From NCBI RefSeq assembly GCF_038397735.1, contig NZ_CP151635.1, forward strand, positions 124,001 through 188,000: a stretch of 64,000 bases of DNA. The letters run 5' to 3'. The DNA comes from Microbacterium sp. LWH13-1.2 (lineage in GTDB: Bacteria > Actinomycetota > Actinomycetes > Actinomycetales > Microbacteriaceae). Positions 43,821 through 49,904 of this stretch are shown here, piece after piece. Each line of letters starts with the position of its first letter. Position 1 is the first letter of the stretch. The position numbers were made by a program, and so were the translations under genes. The notes below the pieces were generated by a model. It was not told the origin of the DNA. It made no database searches and was given only the letters and a program-made list of their open reading frames with translations.

Positions 43821-44444
43821 CTACTTGAAGCGGAGCATCCTCTGCACGGCCTTCACGCCGGCATTCGCACTGCGGGCGCGCATCGCCGATTCGAGCTCCT
43901 CGAGGGAGTCTCTTGTATTCACGCGCGGCTCGACGAGGTAGAGGTCGCGGAAGACCAGGTACCAGAAGTCGCTCAGCATCAGCCGGTAGAGATCGTTGAG
44001 CGCGCGGTCCGTGAGGAACTCGAAGAGCTCGACATGCGTCTCGATCCAGCCCTCGCCGGTCTCGACCGATTCGATAGCGTCGTGGATCAGCTCGCAGGCG
44101 ATGACGAGGTCCTTCTCGGACAGTGCGAGCGCTGCCTCGCGAATGATCTCGCCGCCCTGCGACGCGGCGAACTCGCGGGTGATGCGCGAGCGCTCATCCG
44201 TGATGTCGGTCACCATCGAGTAGCGGTTCGCGTGCACCTCCATCAACCCGGCGCGGGCGAGACGCTGCACGGCCTCGCGCACCGGCGTGCGCGTGACGCC
44301 GAGGTCGTCGGCGATCGCCTTGTCGCTCAGCTTCGCCCCCGGAGCATAGGTGCCGTCGGCGATGGATGTAGCGAGGCGGCGGAAGAGCTCGTCCGGCCCC
44401 AGGTTCCGCTGCGCCCCAGGCGCAACGGGAAGTTCAGGTCCCAT
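43821..44444 (-). CDS. GntR-family transcriptional regulator (FCD type)
   Basis: A 207-residue regulator with an N-terminal winged helix-turn-helix ('LSDKAIADDLGVTRTPVREAVQRL', in pieces at ~38-62; the T-R-T-P-V-R-E-A-V-x-R-L stretch is the FadR-type recognition helix). The C-terminal all-helical domain resembles FCD ligand-binding domains. It probably represses genes nearby until a small carboxylate or related ligand is bound. ATG 44444 follows TAATAT and six bases (ATCGAT), so it is leaderless. The start lies inside an AT-rich CATATCGATAT sequence, and an inverted repeat (CTTCC...GGAAG) lies just upstream. Both are candidates for self-regulation and for control of the divergent ice-binding-like gene. 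Confidence 0.85.
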   Translation of the reverse strand: MGPELPVAPGAQRNLGPDELFRRLATSIADGTYAPGAKLSDKAIADDLGVTRTPVREAVQRLARAGLMEVHANRYSMVTDITDERSRITREFAASQGGEIIREAALALSEKDLVIACELIHDAIESVETGEGWIETHVELFEFLTDRALNDLYRLMLSDFWYLVFRDLYLVEPRVNTRDSLEELESAMRARSANAGVKAVQRMLRFK

Positions 44445-44475
44445 ATCGATATATTACTTCCCTTAACAAAGGAAG
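44442..44475. promoter_or_regulatory. Candidate GntR operator region
   Basis: CATATCGATAT (44442-44452) overlaps the GntR start and also occurs as a full palindrome at 39696-39707. CTTCCCTTAACAAAGGAAG (44457-44475) is an inverted repeat between the GntR -10 and its upstream region. Both are unusual in this GC-rich DNA. Confidence 0.4.
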
Positions 44476-44639
44476 CGTGTCTTTGCGGGTTCCTCGCCTC
44501 CAGCGCCACCGAAGGTGACGATTGGACCGTCAATTCTCGGCACTGCCCTCGGCGCCGAAATATCCGTGATAGACCTACAGCAGGCGCTGACCTGTTGACG
44601 CGGTCGATGACGATGCCCCTCCTTAATGGAAGGTTCGTC

Positions 44640-45806
44640 ATGCTCCGCACGCGCGCCCTACTGTGCACGATCGCCGTCGCGGCGTTTCTCACCCTCGCGG
44701 TCGTGCCTCCGGCGACAGCCGCAACGACGATCGACGGTCCGATCGATCTGGGTACCGCCGCCCCCTTCGCGGTGCTGGCATCGTCGACGGTCACGAACAC
44801 CGGACCGTCGGTGATCGGCGGCGACGTGGGGCTCAGCCCCGGTACGTCGATCACGGGGATACCCCCTGCGGTCGTCAACGGCACCGTGCATGCGACTGAC
44901 GCCGTCGCGGCCGAGGCTCAGGCGGATCTGACCACGGCTTACGGCGTCGCTGCAGGGCTCACTCCCATGGCGTCGGGCCTGGGTGATCTCACGGGTGCGT
45001 CGCTCACGCCGGGCGTTTACGCGGGAGACACGCTCTCGGTGACAGGGCAGCTGACTCTCGCCGGAACCGCCGAATCGGTCTGGATCTTCCAGGCGGCATC
45101 GACGCTCACCATCGGATCGGGCGCGATCGTCACCGTGACCGGCGGCGCGAGCGCGTGCAACGTGTTCTGGCAGGTGGGAAGTTCGGCCACGATCGGCTCC
45201 GGTGCGCAGTTCGTCGGGACGGTGATGGCGGACATCTCGGTGACTGCGCAGACCGCCGCGACCATCACCGGTCGTCTCCTGGCACGCACCGGTGCAGTGA
45301 CGCTCGACACCGACACCCTCACCGCCCCGACCGGCTGCACCACCACGCCGGGCACAGTCACCACGAGTCCCGAGGTCACGTCTGCGTCGCCGCCGACGGG
45401 GCGGGTCGGTGTGGACTATTCGCACACGATCACTGCGGAGGGTGCTCCGCAGCCGGAGTACTCCGTCGTGGGCGGGGCGCTTCCGCCCGGCCTGGTGCTC
45501 GACGCCGTGACCGGGATCATCTCCGGACAGCCCACGGTCGCCGGAGCCTACCTGTTCACCATTCGCGCAAGCAACGGTGCTTCCCCCGACGCGGATGCGT
45601 CCTATGAGATCACGATCGCGCCCGCCGTGGCTCCGGCCGCCGAGAACGACGGTGGTGCAGTGGATTCGGCTGGCGAGCTCGCAGAGAGTGGTCTCGACTC
45701 CGGTCCGGCGTCACTGGCGATCGCGGTCGCATTCCTCGTCTGCGGGGGCGTTCTGACGGTCGTGCGTCGGATCCCTGGGCGTCGCTCCGCGTCGATCCCG
45801 CGATAG
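44640..45806 (+). CDS. DUF3494 (ice-binding-like) surface protein
   Basis: A 388-residue exported protein: signal peptide (1-~27, 'ATAA'), then a DUF3494 domain (~30-225; 'LGTAAPFAVLASSTVTNTG', 'GDVGLSPGTSI' and 'SVWIFQAASTLTIGSG' are typical). DUF3494 is the fold of many ice-binding proteins, although members in mesophiles often serve adhesion. Next is an Ig-like putative domain ('GALPPGLVLDAVTGIISG'), and finally a wall-sorting-like tail, 'LAESGLDSG' plus helix plus 'RR', where LAESG would be a variant of LAxTG. ATG 44640 is chosen because GGAAGG precedes it and the signal peptide starts there; ATGs at 44607 and 44613 also lie in frame. It is divergent from the GntR gene, which may control it. 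Confidence 0.83.
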   Translation: MLRTRALLCTIAVAAFLTLAVVPPATAATTIDGPIDLGTAAPFAVLASSTVTNTGPSVIGGDVGLSPGTSITGIPPAVVNGTVHATDAVAAEAQADLTTAYGVAAGLTPMASGLGDLTGASLTPGVYAGDTLSVTGQLTLAGTAESVWIFQAASTLTIGSGAIVTVTGGASACNVFWQVGSSATIGSGAQFVGTVMADISVTAQTAATITGRLLARTGAVTLDTDTLTAPTGCTTTPGTVTTSPEVTSASPPTGRVGVDYSHTITAEGAPQPEYSVVGGALPPGLVLDAVTGIISGQPTVAGAYLFTIRASNGASPDADASYEITIAPAVAPAAENDGGAVDSAGELAESGLDSGPASLAIAVAFLVCGGVLTVVRRIPGRRSASIPR

Positions 45807-45814
45807 CGGGATCA
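45795..45814 (+). terminator. Small hairpin over the stop codon
   Basis: An 8-bp stem (GATCCCGC with GCGGGATC, loop GATA) includes the stop codon of the DUF3494 gene. It is a possible terminator, but short. Confidence 0.45.
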
Positions 45815-45891
45815 CGTGAGAGAGGCTCTCGCCGAGCGAATCGAGTGGCGCAGAGGTGTGCGGAGATTGCTCGGAATCCGGACCTGACCTG

Positions 45892-46003
45892 GAAAAGCGG
45901 AAACCCCCGCCATGTAGAAGCTAGGCGAGGGTTCCTAAGGTGACTGTAATGATCACCCTGTGGCTCCGACGGGCGTCGATCCCGTGACCTCACGATTTTC
46001 AGT
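45892..46003. repeat. att-like direct repeat, left copy (attL)
   Basis: Identical to 49306-49417. It includes a stranded tRNA-Phe 3' fragment (45961-46003), beyond which the tRNA sequence stops and element DNA begins ('AGT|TGGATG' against 'AGT|CGTGCG' in the intact gene). The tRNA terminator hairpin copy is at 45899-45935. Confidence 0.93.
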
Positions 46004-46137
46004 TGGATGTGGTGGGGCAGTGGGTGCTCGTTGGTCGCCGTTTGCCGCGAGATTCTGGGTTAGTCGTCACGGTTGGCCGCGGCTGGTCGAGGGTGGTTTC
46101 AGCGGAGCGACCGGCACAGAACCGGCACGGAGAGTCC

Positions 46138-46743
46138 CTAGCCCTTCACAACCGAACGCGCCACCGCGCGGCAAGTCTGGATGTACGTCTGGAGAAGGTT
46201 AGGGCTGAACCGGGGGCTGAGCAGAAGGTGGCCAGGAGACGCGCCATTGATGTGCGCTCCGTAGTACTTCTTGACCACGTCCTTGTATTCCGAGACGCCC
46301 GAGTGAGCGACCTTGTTCCGCACGATTCGCATTTCTTCAAGCTGGCCGGCAGCCGCGACGCAAGCTGAGTGGAGGTTCTCGTTTGGGGCGAGGATGTGCT
46401 TGGTGGCGTCGCGGACAAATTTTGGCTTAGACCACTTGAGGAGAACAGGGCTGTTTCGGTTGTAGGTCCGAAACCCGGCCTCAGCCGCGGTTGTGCTTCG
46501 AAATGACGGCACGAGCAAGACAGCGCTGGTCCCATCCACGTACGGCGCGCCGCAGGCTAGACGAACGGCGACACCTTGCAGGAATTCTTGCAAGTCGTCG
46601 AACAGTCGCATCATGATCAGCTCGGCAAGGAGCTTTCGGACCTGGTGATCGGCGATCGATGGGAGACCCTGCGCCAGAACAGTGTGGCGCGCGCTTTTTT
46701 GCAGGAAGAGCGCGTGTGCGACTTCCACCCGAGGGGCTGGCAT
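46138..46743 (-). CDS. HEPN-domain protein, putative RNase of a DUF262-HEPN system
   Basis: A 201-residue, mostly helical protein. The key feature is 'MRIVRNKVAHSG': Arg142-Asn143-x3-His147, the R-x4-6-H motif of HEPN ribonucleases, here in the R-N-x-x-A-H form seen in MAE_28990/RiboL-PSP-like HEPN proteins. The first half is helical with 'LLAELIMMRLFDDLQEFLQ'. Apo2-like or nuclease domains of other folds are not seen. It starts three bases after the stop of the DUF262 gene (TGA-GCC-ATG), so the two are certainly one operon, and translational coupling is likely. The pairing suggests toxin or defence effector (HEPN) with sensor/regulator or second nuclease (DUF262). Family placement is by motif only. 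Confidence 0.7.
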   Translation of the reverse strand: MPAPRVEVAHALFLQKSARHTVLAQGLPSIADHQVRKLLAELIMMRLFDDLQEFLQGVAVRLACGAPYVDGTSAVLLVPSFRSTTAAEAGFRTYNRNSPVLLKWSKPKFVRDATKHILAPNENLHSACVAAAGQLEEMRIVRNKVAHSGVSEYKDVVKKYYGAHINGASPGHLLLSPRFSPNLLQTYIQTCRAVARSVVKG

Positions 46744-46746
46744 GGC

Positions 46747-47754
46747 TCAAGACGCAAGGAAGTCCGAGATGTACTGGAGTCGAACTTCTCGAGCCCTGAT
46801 GCGCTGTGTGCTGGATGTGCATGCCGCGACGAACTCCAGGTCTGCCGGAGGACGCTCGGTAACGGGACGAGGATCGTTGAAACGTGCGTCGATATCGCTA
46901 AGTGCACGCTCGAGTTTGGCCGTGGTAGGAATTCGGCTGAGTGCAGCCAGCGCGAGGACCAACGAGTAGTACACGGGCGGTCGCGAGAAGATGGTCTCTC
47001 GAACGTAGGTGGGATCGACTGAGGCTATCGCGCTGTACACGCGTTCCAGCGTGGTCTCGACGTTGTTTCGTTCGGGGAAGTCTTCATCCCACTTCTTGTA
47101 TGCGTTGTCGATGCGGCGCGCGCTGTAGTCTTCCATCCCGTCGACCAGCGCCATTGTGATCTCCGCTGTGAACTGAACCTCCACCATGCGGGAGATGTCG
47201 TTCGCTGAGAAGATGTTGAGACCGCGCCATAGAGGAAGGCGTCCGGCAGCCTCGCGAAGGCAGAACTGGTGAAACTCACCGCTGTACTGCGCCGACCTCT
47301 TTTCCTGGGCGTTGAGAGTCTTGGAGACTGCATTCAATCGCCCAAAAATCTCGATCACGTCCCCATCGTCCGCTCCAATCAGGTACGCGACCGGCAGCTT
47401 CGACATCAGAAAGCGCTCTCGCTGCGTCGCTGTCAATGATGAGAACTTGACGCGGCGACCGTGATCAGGATGCCTGGCCGTGAACTTGTCCTCTCGGAAG
47501 TCGAGGATGGAGCGGATGCGCTGCTGGCCATCAACCACCTCCTTCACGGTTCGTTCCTTCTCGAGGTCAATGGTGTGACGGATATAGATCGACGGCACCG
47601 GCATCAACTCGAAAATCGAGTTGACTAGGTAGGCCTTGTGGGCGTTCGTCCACACGGCGCGACGCTGATACCAAGGCGAAATATTCAGTTCGCCCCGCGT
47701 GTGTGCATTGATGATGTCTTGAATCACCATCGACTCGTAGTCAACGCGTTCCAT
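46747..47754 (-). CDS. DUF262-domain protein (GmrS/ParB-like fold)
   Basis: A 335-residue protein with the DUF262 signature. 'SPWYQRRAVWTNAHKAYL' (26-43) is the Y-Q-R-x-x-V-W segment, and 'VVDGQQRIRSIL' (73-84) contains the D-G-Q-Q-R catalytic/nucleotide-site motif of the ParB/Srx-like nuclease fold used by GmrS of type IV restriction enzymes. The C-terminal part (after ~170) is helical and does not look like DUF1524/HNH, so this is a short DUF262 protein without its own GmrD domain. Start ATG 47754 has GGAG seven bases upstream. With the downstream HEPN gene it forms a compact two-gene module carried by the tRNA-Phe element. Phage defence is the likely role by analogy. Confidence 0.82.
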   Translation of the reverse strand: MERVDYESMVIQDIINAHTRGELNISPWYQRRAVWTNAHKAYLVNSIFELMPVPSIYIRHTIDLEKERTVKEVVDGQQRIRSILDFREDKFTARHPDHGRRVKFSSLTATQRERFLMSKLPVAYLIGADDGDVIEIFGRLNAVSKTLNAQEKRSAQYSGEFHQFCLREAAGRLPLWRGLNIFSANDISRMVEVQFTAEITMALVDGMEDYSARRIDNAYKKWDEDFPERNNVETTLERVYSAIASVDPTYVRETIFSRPPVYYSLVLALAALSRIPTTAKLERALSDIDARFNDPRPVTERPPADLEFVAACTSSTQRIRAREVRLQYISDFLAS

Positions 47755-48272
47755 GTAGTCGCTCCAATGCTCGTCTTCCGCACGTCACACTACCGGCTGT
47801 GCGCTCGCGGGGTCGCCGGGCTGTGAAGAGGAGCGCGCGGACCGCAGCGCAGCGAGGACCGCACGCACCGCAGGCGCAGCCCGGCGACCAGGCCGGCCGG
47901 AGGCCGGCCCTTGAATGAGTAAAGAAAGTTCTCACAGTTCGGATGCCGCAGCGCCTGAGGGTGTCACCTCCAGGCAGACTTGCCGACTGCGATCAGGGTT
48001 GTCGCGTGCCGCTGATCGTCGTGGGGTGATCCGCCTGGCGTCGAGTTCCCCCGTTTAGATGGGGTTGACTATCGCGAGATTCCGACATTTTCCTCCAGTG
48101 CATTCTTAGCTTTTGACCTGGCTCTTTTTGCCATCGGAGTTCGAGAAGGGTGCGCTTATAGTCTTGTCCGGAGCTGATGGGAAGCCAGAAGGCCTCCGAG
48201 TGTGTCGGGGTGCCTTCGCAGTCTTGAGCTGTACCCGCAACTGCGGGAACACAACTCAAACAGGAGGACACC
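47755..48272. other. Element intergenic region with palindromic operator candidate
   Basis: A 518-base stretch between the divergent DUF262 and Pra-like genes. The left part (47820-47920) is very GC-rich, with a GGCCGGCC...GGCCGGCC hairpin at about 47891-47909. The right part is richer in A/T and holds promoter-like sequence (TTGACT near 48065; TATAGT near 48157). A perfect palindrome CCCGCA-AC-TGCGGG lies at 48234-48247, about 25 bases before the Pra-like start, and could be an operator. No convincing ORF is seen. Confidence 0.55.
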
Positions 48273-48670
48273 ATGGCAATCCAGACATCTATTCCGGTCA
48301 ACTTCGAGGCGTACTTCCCACGCGGGGCTTCATGGTCGGCGAAGTCGAGCCCGTCGTGAAGTGGTCGGATGACGGACAGCGTCAGGGGCAGGATCTCGAC
48401 AAGAACACCGGCCACCCTCTGTGGCAGGTTCGCGTAATCGACGCCGATCCCGACGCTCGCAAGGGGCAGAACGAGGTCACCGTCAAGCTCGCGAGCATCG
48501 CGGAGCCAACTGCGCCGCCGGAGGCCAACGGCCTCCCGTTCCGCCCGATTTTCTTTGAGGGGCTGTCTGTCACTCCCTACGTCAAGGAGACCGGTGGCCG
48601 CCCTCGTGTGGCGTACTCACTCCGCGCAGCAGAGATGAAGCCTGCTCCGAAGTCTCGCGGCGGTGAGTGA
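48273..48670 (+). pseudogene. Pra-like AICE activator with apparent single-base frameshift
   Basis: The product resembles Pra of pSAM2-type actinomycete integrative elements, an activator of replication, integration and excision. Characteristic parts are 'FMVGEVEPVVKWSDDG', 'LDKNTGHPLWQVRVIDADP' and 'GLPFRPIFFEGLSVTPYV'. The good start, ATG 48273 after AGGAGG (48262-48267), opens a frame giving 'MAIQTSIPVNFEAYFPRG'. That frame then leaves the family sequence and stops after 28 codons. The rest is in another frame, from about 48328 on. One missing G in the GGGG run at 48324-48327 would join the two halves exactly where the family reads FPxGxFxVG. This could be a real mutation, a sequencing error or slippage. 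An internal ATG at 48332 could give a shortened protein. Confidence 0.72.
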
Positions 48671-49212
48671 TGGCCTATCCGCGCTCCGTGCTCCGCCAGT
48701 ACTGGACAGGGGAGAGGCCCCGGCTGTGGCGCATTGGTCGGTGGATGCTCGGAACTGCGTTGATCCTGGCGCCGTTCGCCTTCTTCCTCCAAACCCCACG
48801 AAACGTGATCGCGCTCCTGATTGTCGCCATGATCGTCATCGTCGTCGGACGGCGGTTGCTGGCTGGTCGAGACATGCATGCAGTCCTGTTGCGTCGGTGG
48901 CAGAGAGAGATGTCCTTGCACGTGCAGGCGGCGTGGCCGGCTCTCGCGCACACGCTGCGCTTGCAGATCCGAACCCTCGACGGACGGACGATCTTCGCCG
49001 GTCTCGGGGCTCCTCGTTGGGAAGGCATGACGCTGGTTGCCGCTGTCTTTCTCCCGCAGGGCCTCGTGCGTGAGGATCTCGTGTCCGCCAGCGACCGGAT
49101 TACGCACGCCTTCTCCGCGCTCCGCGCCTCCGTGCACGGACAGCAGATCAGTGCTCTCCAGTTGCACATCGAGTTCGTCGACGCCTTCGGGCGACCACCT
49201 CATCGCCGTTAG
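48670..49212 (+). CDS. N-terminal fragment of a TraB/FtsK-like transfer protein (probable remnant)
   Basis: A 180-residue protein with two N-terminal membrane helices (~23-60). A soluble part of ~100 residues follows, where 'FLPQGLVREDLVSASDRITHAF' (in pieces at ~127-148) resembles the region before the motor domain of FtsK-like DNA translocases of AICEs. The P-loop ATPase domain that should follow is missing; the ORF ends and the right att repeat begins 93 bases later. The ATG overlaps the previous stop (TGATG). I read it as a truncated transfer gene left after deletion of the translocase, replication and integration genes. A small intact membrane protein is the alternative. Confidence 0.55.
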   Translation: MAYPRSVLRQYWTGERPRLWRIGRWMLGTALILAPFAFFLQTPRNVIALLIVAMIVIVVGRRLLAGRDMHAVLLRRWQREMSLHVQAAWPALAHTLRLQIRTLDGRTIFAGLGAPRWEGMTLVAAVFLPQGLVREDLVSASDRITHAFSALRASVHGQQISALQLHIEFVDAFGRPPHRR

Positions 49213-49278
49213 GGGCGGGTTGGTCGCGATGGGAGACGCCGACTGAGAGCGCCAATGGCGGCTGCGAGGGTCTGGGCG

Positions 49279-49296
49279 GTTTCGTCTCGCTTCGCT
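49279..49296. repeat. Copy of a dispersed 18-bp intergenic repeat
   Basis: GTTTCGTCTCGCTTCGCT here is identical to 53660-53677 and similar to a decayed copy near 55065. It lies between the truncated transfer gene and the right att repeat. Confidence 0.6.
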
Positions 49297-49305
49297 TCTC
49301 ACTAA

Positions 49306-49417
49306 GAAAAGCGGAAACCCCCGCCATGTAGAAGCTAGGCGAGGGTTCCTAAGGTGACTGTAATGATCACCCTGTGGCTCCGACGGGCGTCGATCCCGTG
49401 ACCTCACGATTTTCAGT
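49306..49417. repeat. att-like direct repeat, right copy (attR)
   Basis: Identical to 45892-46003. It runs from the tRNA-Phe terminator (49313-49349, stem GGAAACCCCCGCC with GGCGAGGGTTCC, followed on the minus strand by GCTTTTC) into the 3' 43 bases of the intact tRNA-Phe gene. Confidence 0.93.
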
Positions 49418-49447
49418 CGTGCGCTCTACCAACTGAGCTACAGAGCC
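49375..49447 (-). tRNA. tRNA-Phe (GAA)
   Basis: 73 bases on the minus strand fold as a cloverleaf: acceptor stem GGCTCTG/CGGAGCC, D-arm TAGCTCAGTTGGTAGAGC, anticodon loop CTGAAAA with anticodon GAA, and T-arm with the GGGATCGACGCCC loop form. The discriminator is A and CCA is not encoded. Its 3' part is the attachment site of the 3.4-kb element, and the gene is kept intact at the right junction. Confidence 0.95.
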
Positions 49448-49517
49448 ATGCGACCGGCTGAACCTGCCGCATCTAGACGAAAGGCCCTTCTCGAAGAAAA
49501 GGGCCCGTCGCTTAGAG

Positions 49518-49591
49518 CGACCCTGACGGGACTTGAACCCGCGACCTCCGCCGTGACAGGGCGGCACGCTAACCAACTGCGCTACAGGGCC
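49518..49591 (-). tRNA. tRNA-Asp (GTC)
   Basis: 74 bases on the minus strand: acceptor GGCCCTG/CAGGGTC with discriminator G, D-arm with GCGCAGTTGGTTAGC, anticodon loop CTGTCAC (anticodon GTC), and T-loop GGGTTCAAGTCCC. CCA is not encoded. It is transcribed together with or near tRNA-Glu and tRNA-Phe. Confidence 0.95.
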
Positions 49592-49620
49592 ATACTTGTT
49601 TTCAATTGTACCGGAAGGAG

Positions 49621-49693
49621 TGACCCCAACGGGATTCGAACCCGTGCTACCGCCGTGAAAGGGCGGCGTCCTAGGCCGCTAAACGATGGGGCC
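49621..49693 (-). tRNA. tRNA-Glu (TTC)
   Basis: 73 bases on the minus strand: acceptor GGCCCCA/TGGGGTC with discriminator A, D-arm with GTTTAGCGGCCTAGGAC, anticodon loop CTTTCAC (anticodon TTC), and T-arm GGGTTCGAATCCC. It is the first of the three-tRNA group in the direction of transcription (Glu-Asp-Phe). Confidence 0.95.
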
Positions 49694-49904
49694 GAAGTCT
49701 GTCCCGGAGGACTTCCTTGCCGACGCTCAAGCATAAGGGAAGATTCGAGCAAAACGCGAATCGAGGGCGAGCCTGCTGTCGCCCGGGCGTGTTCGGGGGG
49801 ACGATGAAGTCGTATCACTGTGCCCTCAAACCCTGTCCGCTACCTGTTGCGGATGTGAAGGATGTTGTTAGTGTGGCATTTGTGAAACCGGCGGAAGGGG
49901 CCGT

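Larger units (their letters stand above)
45892..49417. mobile_element. Decayed integrative element (AICE-like) in tRNA-Phe
   Basis: The stretch is bounded by two identical 112-bp direct repeats (45892-46003 and 49306-49417), a period of 3414 bases. Each repeat holds the 3' 43 bases of tRNA-Phe and its downstream terminator. The right copy continues into the complete tRNA gene and the left copy does not, as expected after site-specific integration into a tRNA 3' end. Inside are a Pra-like gene with a frameshift, a truncated TraB/FtsK-like gene, and a DUF262-HEPN pair. No integrase, excisionase or replication gene is present, so the element looks immobile on its own. The DUF262-HEPN coding sequence appears less GC-rich than the flanks. 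Confidence 0.83.

Noticed and set aside
47993..48415. 140-codon minus-strand frame in the element
   Set aside because: It overlaps the Pra-like gene on the other strand and has no recognisable sequence or ribosome-binding site.
48577..49407. 276-codon minus-strand frame entering the right repeat
   Set aside because: It reads through the tRNA terminator and the transfer-gene remnant; the same start region occurs in the left repeat, so it is a by-product of the duplication.
45892..49417. Possible CRISPR or transposon ends
   Set aside because: There are only two copies, 3.4 kb apart, and both contain tRNA sequence; no terminal inverted repeats or transposase are present. It fits tRNA-site integration.
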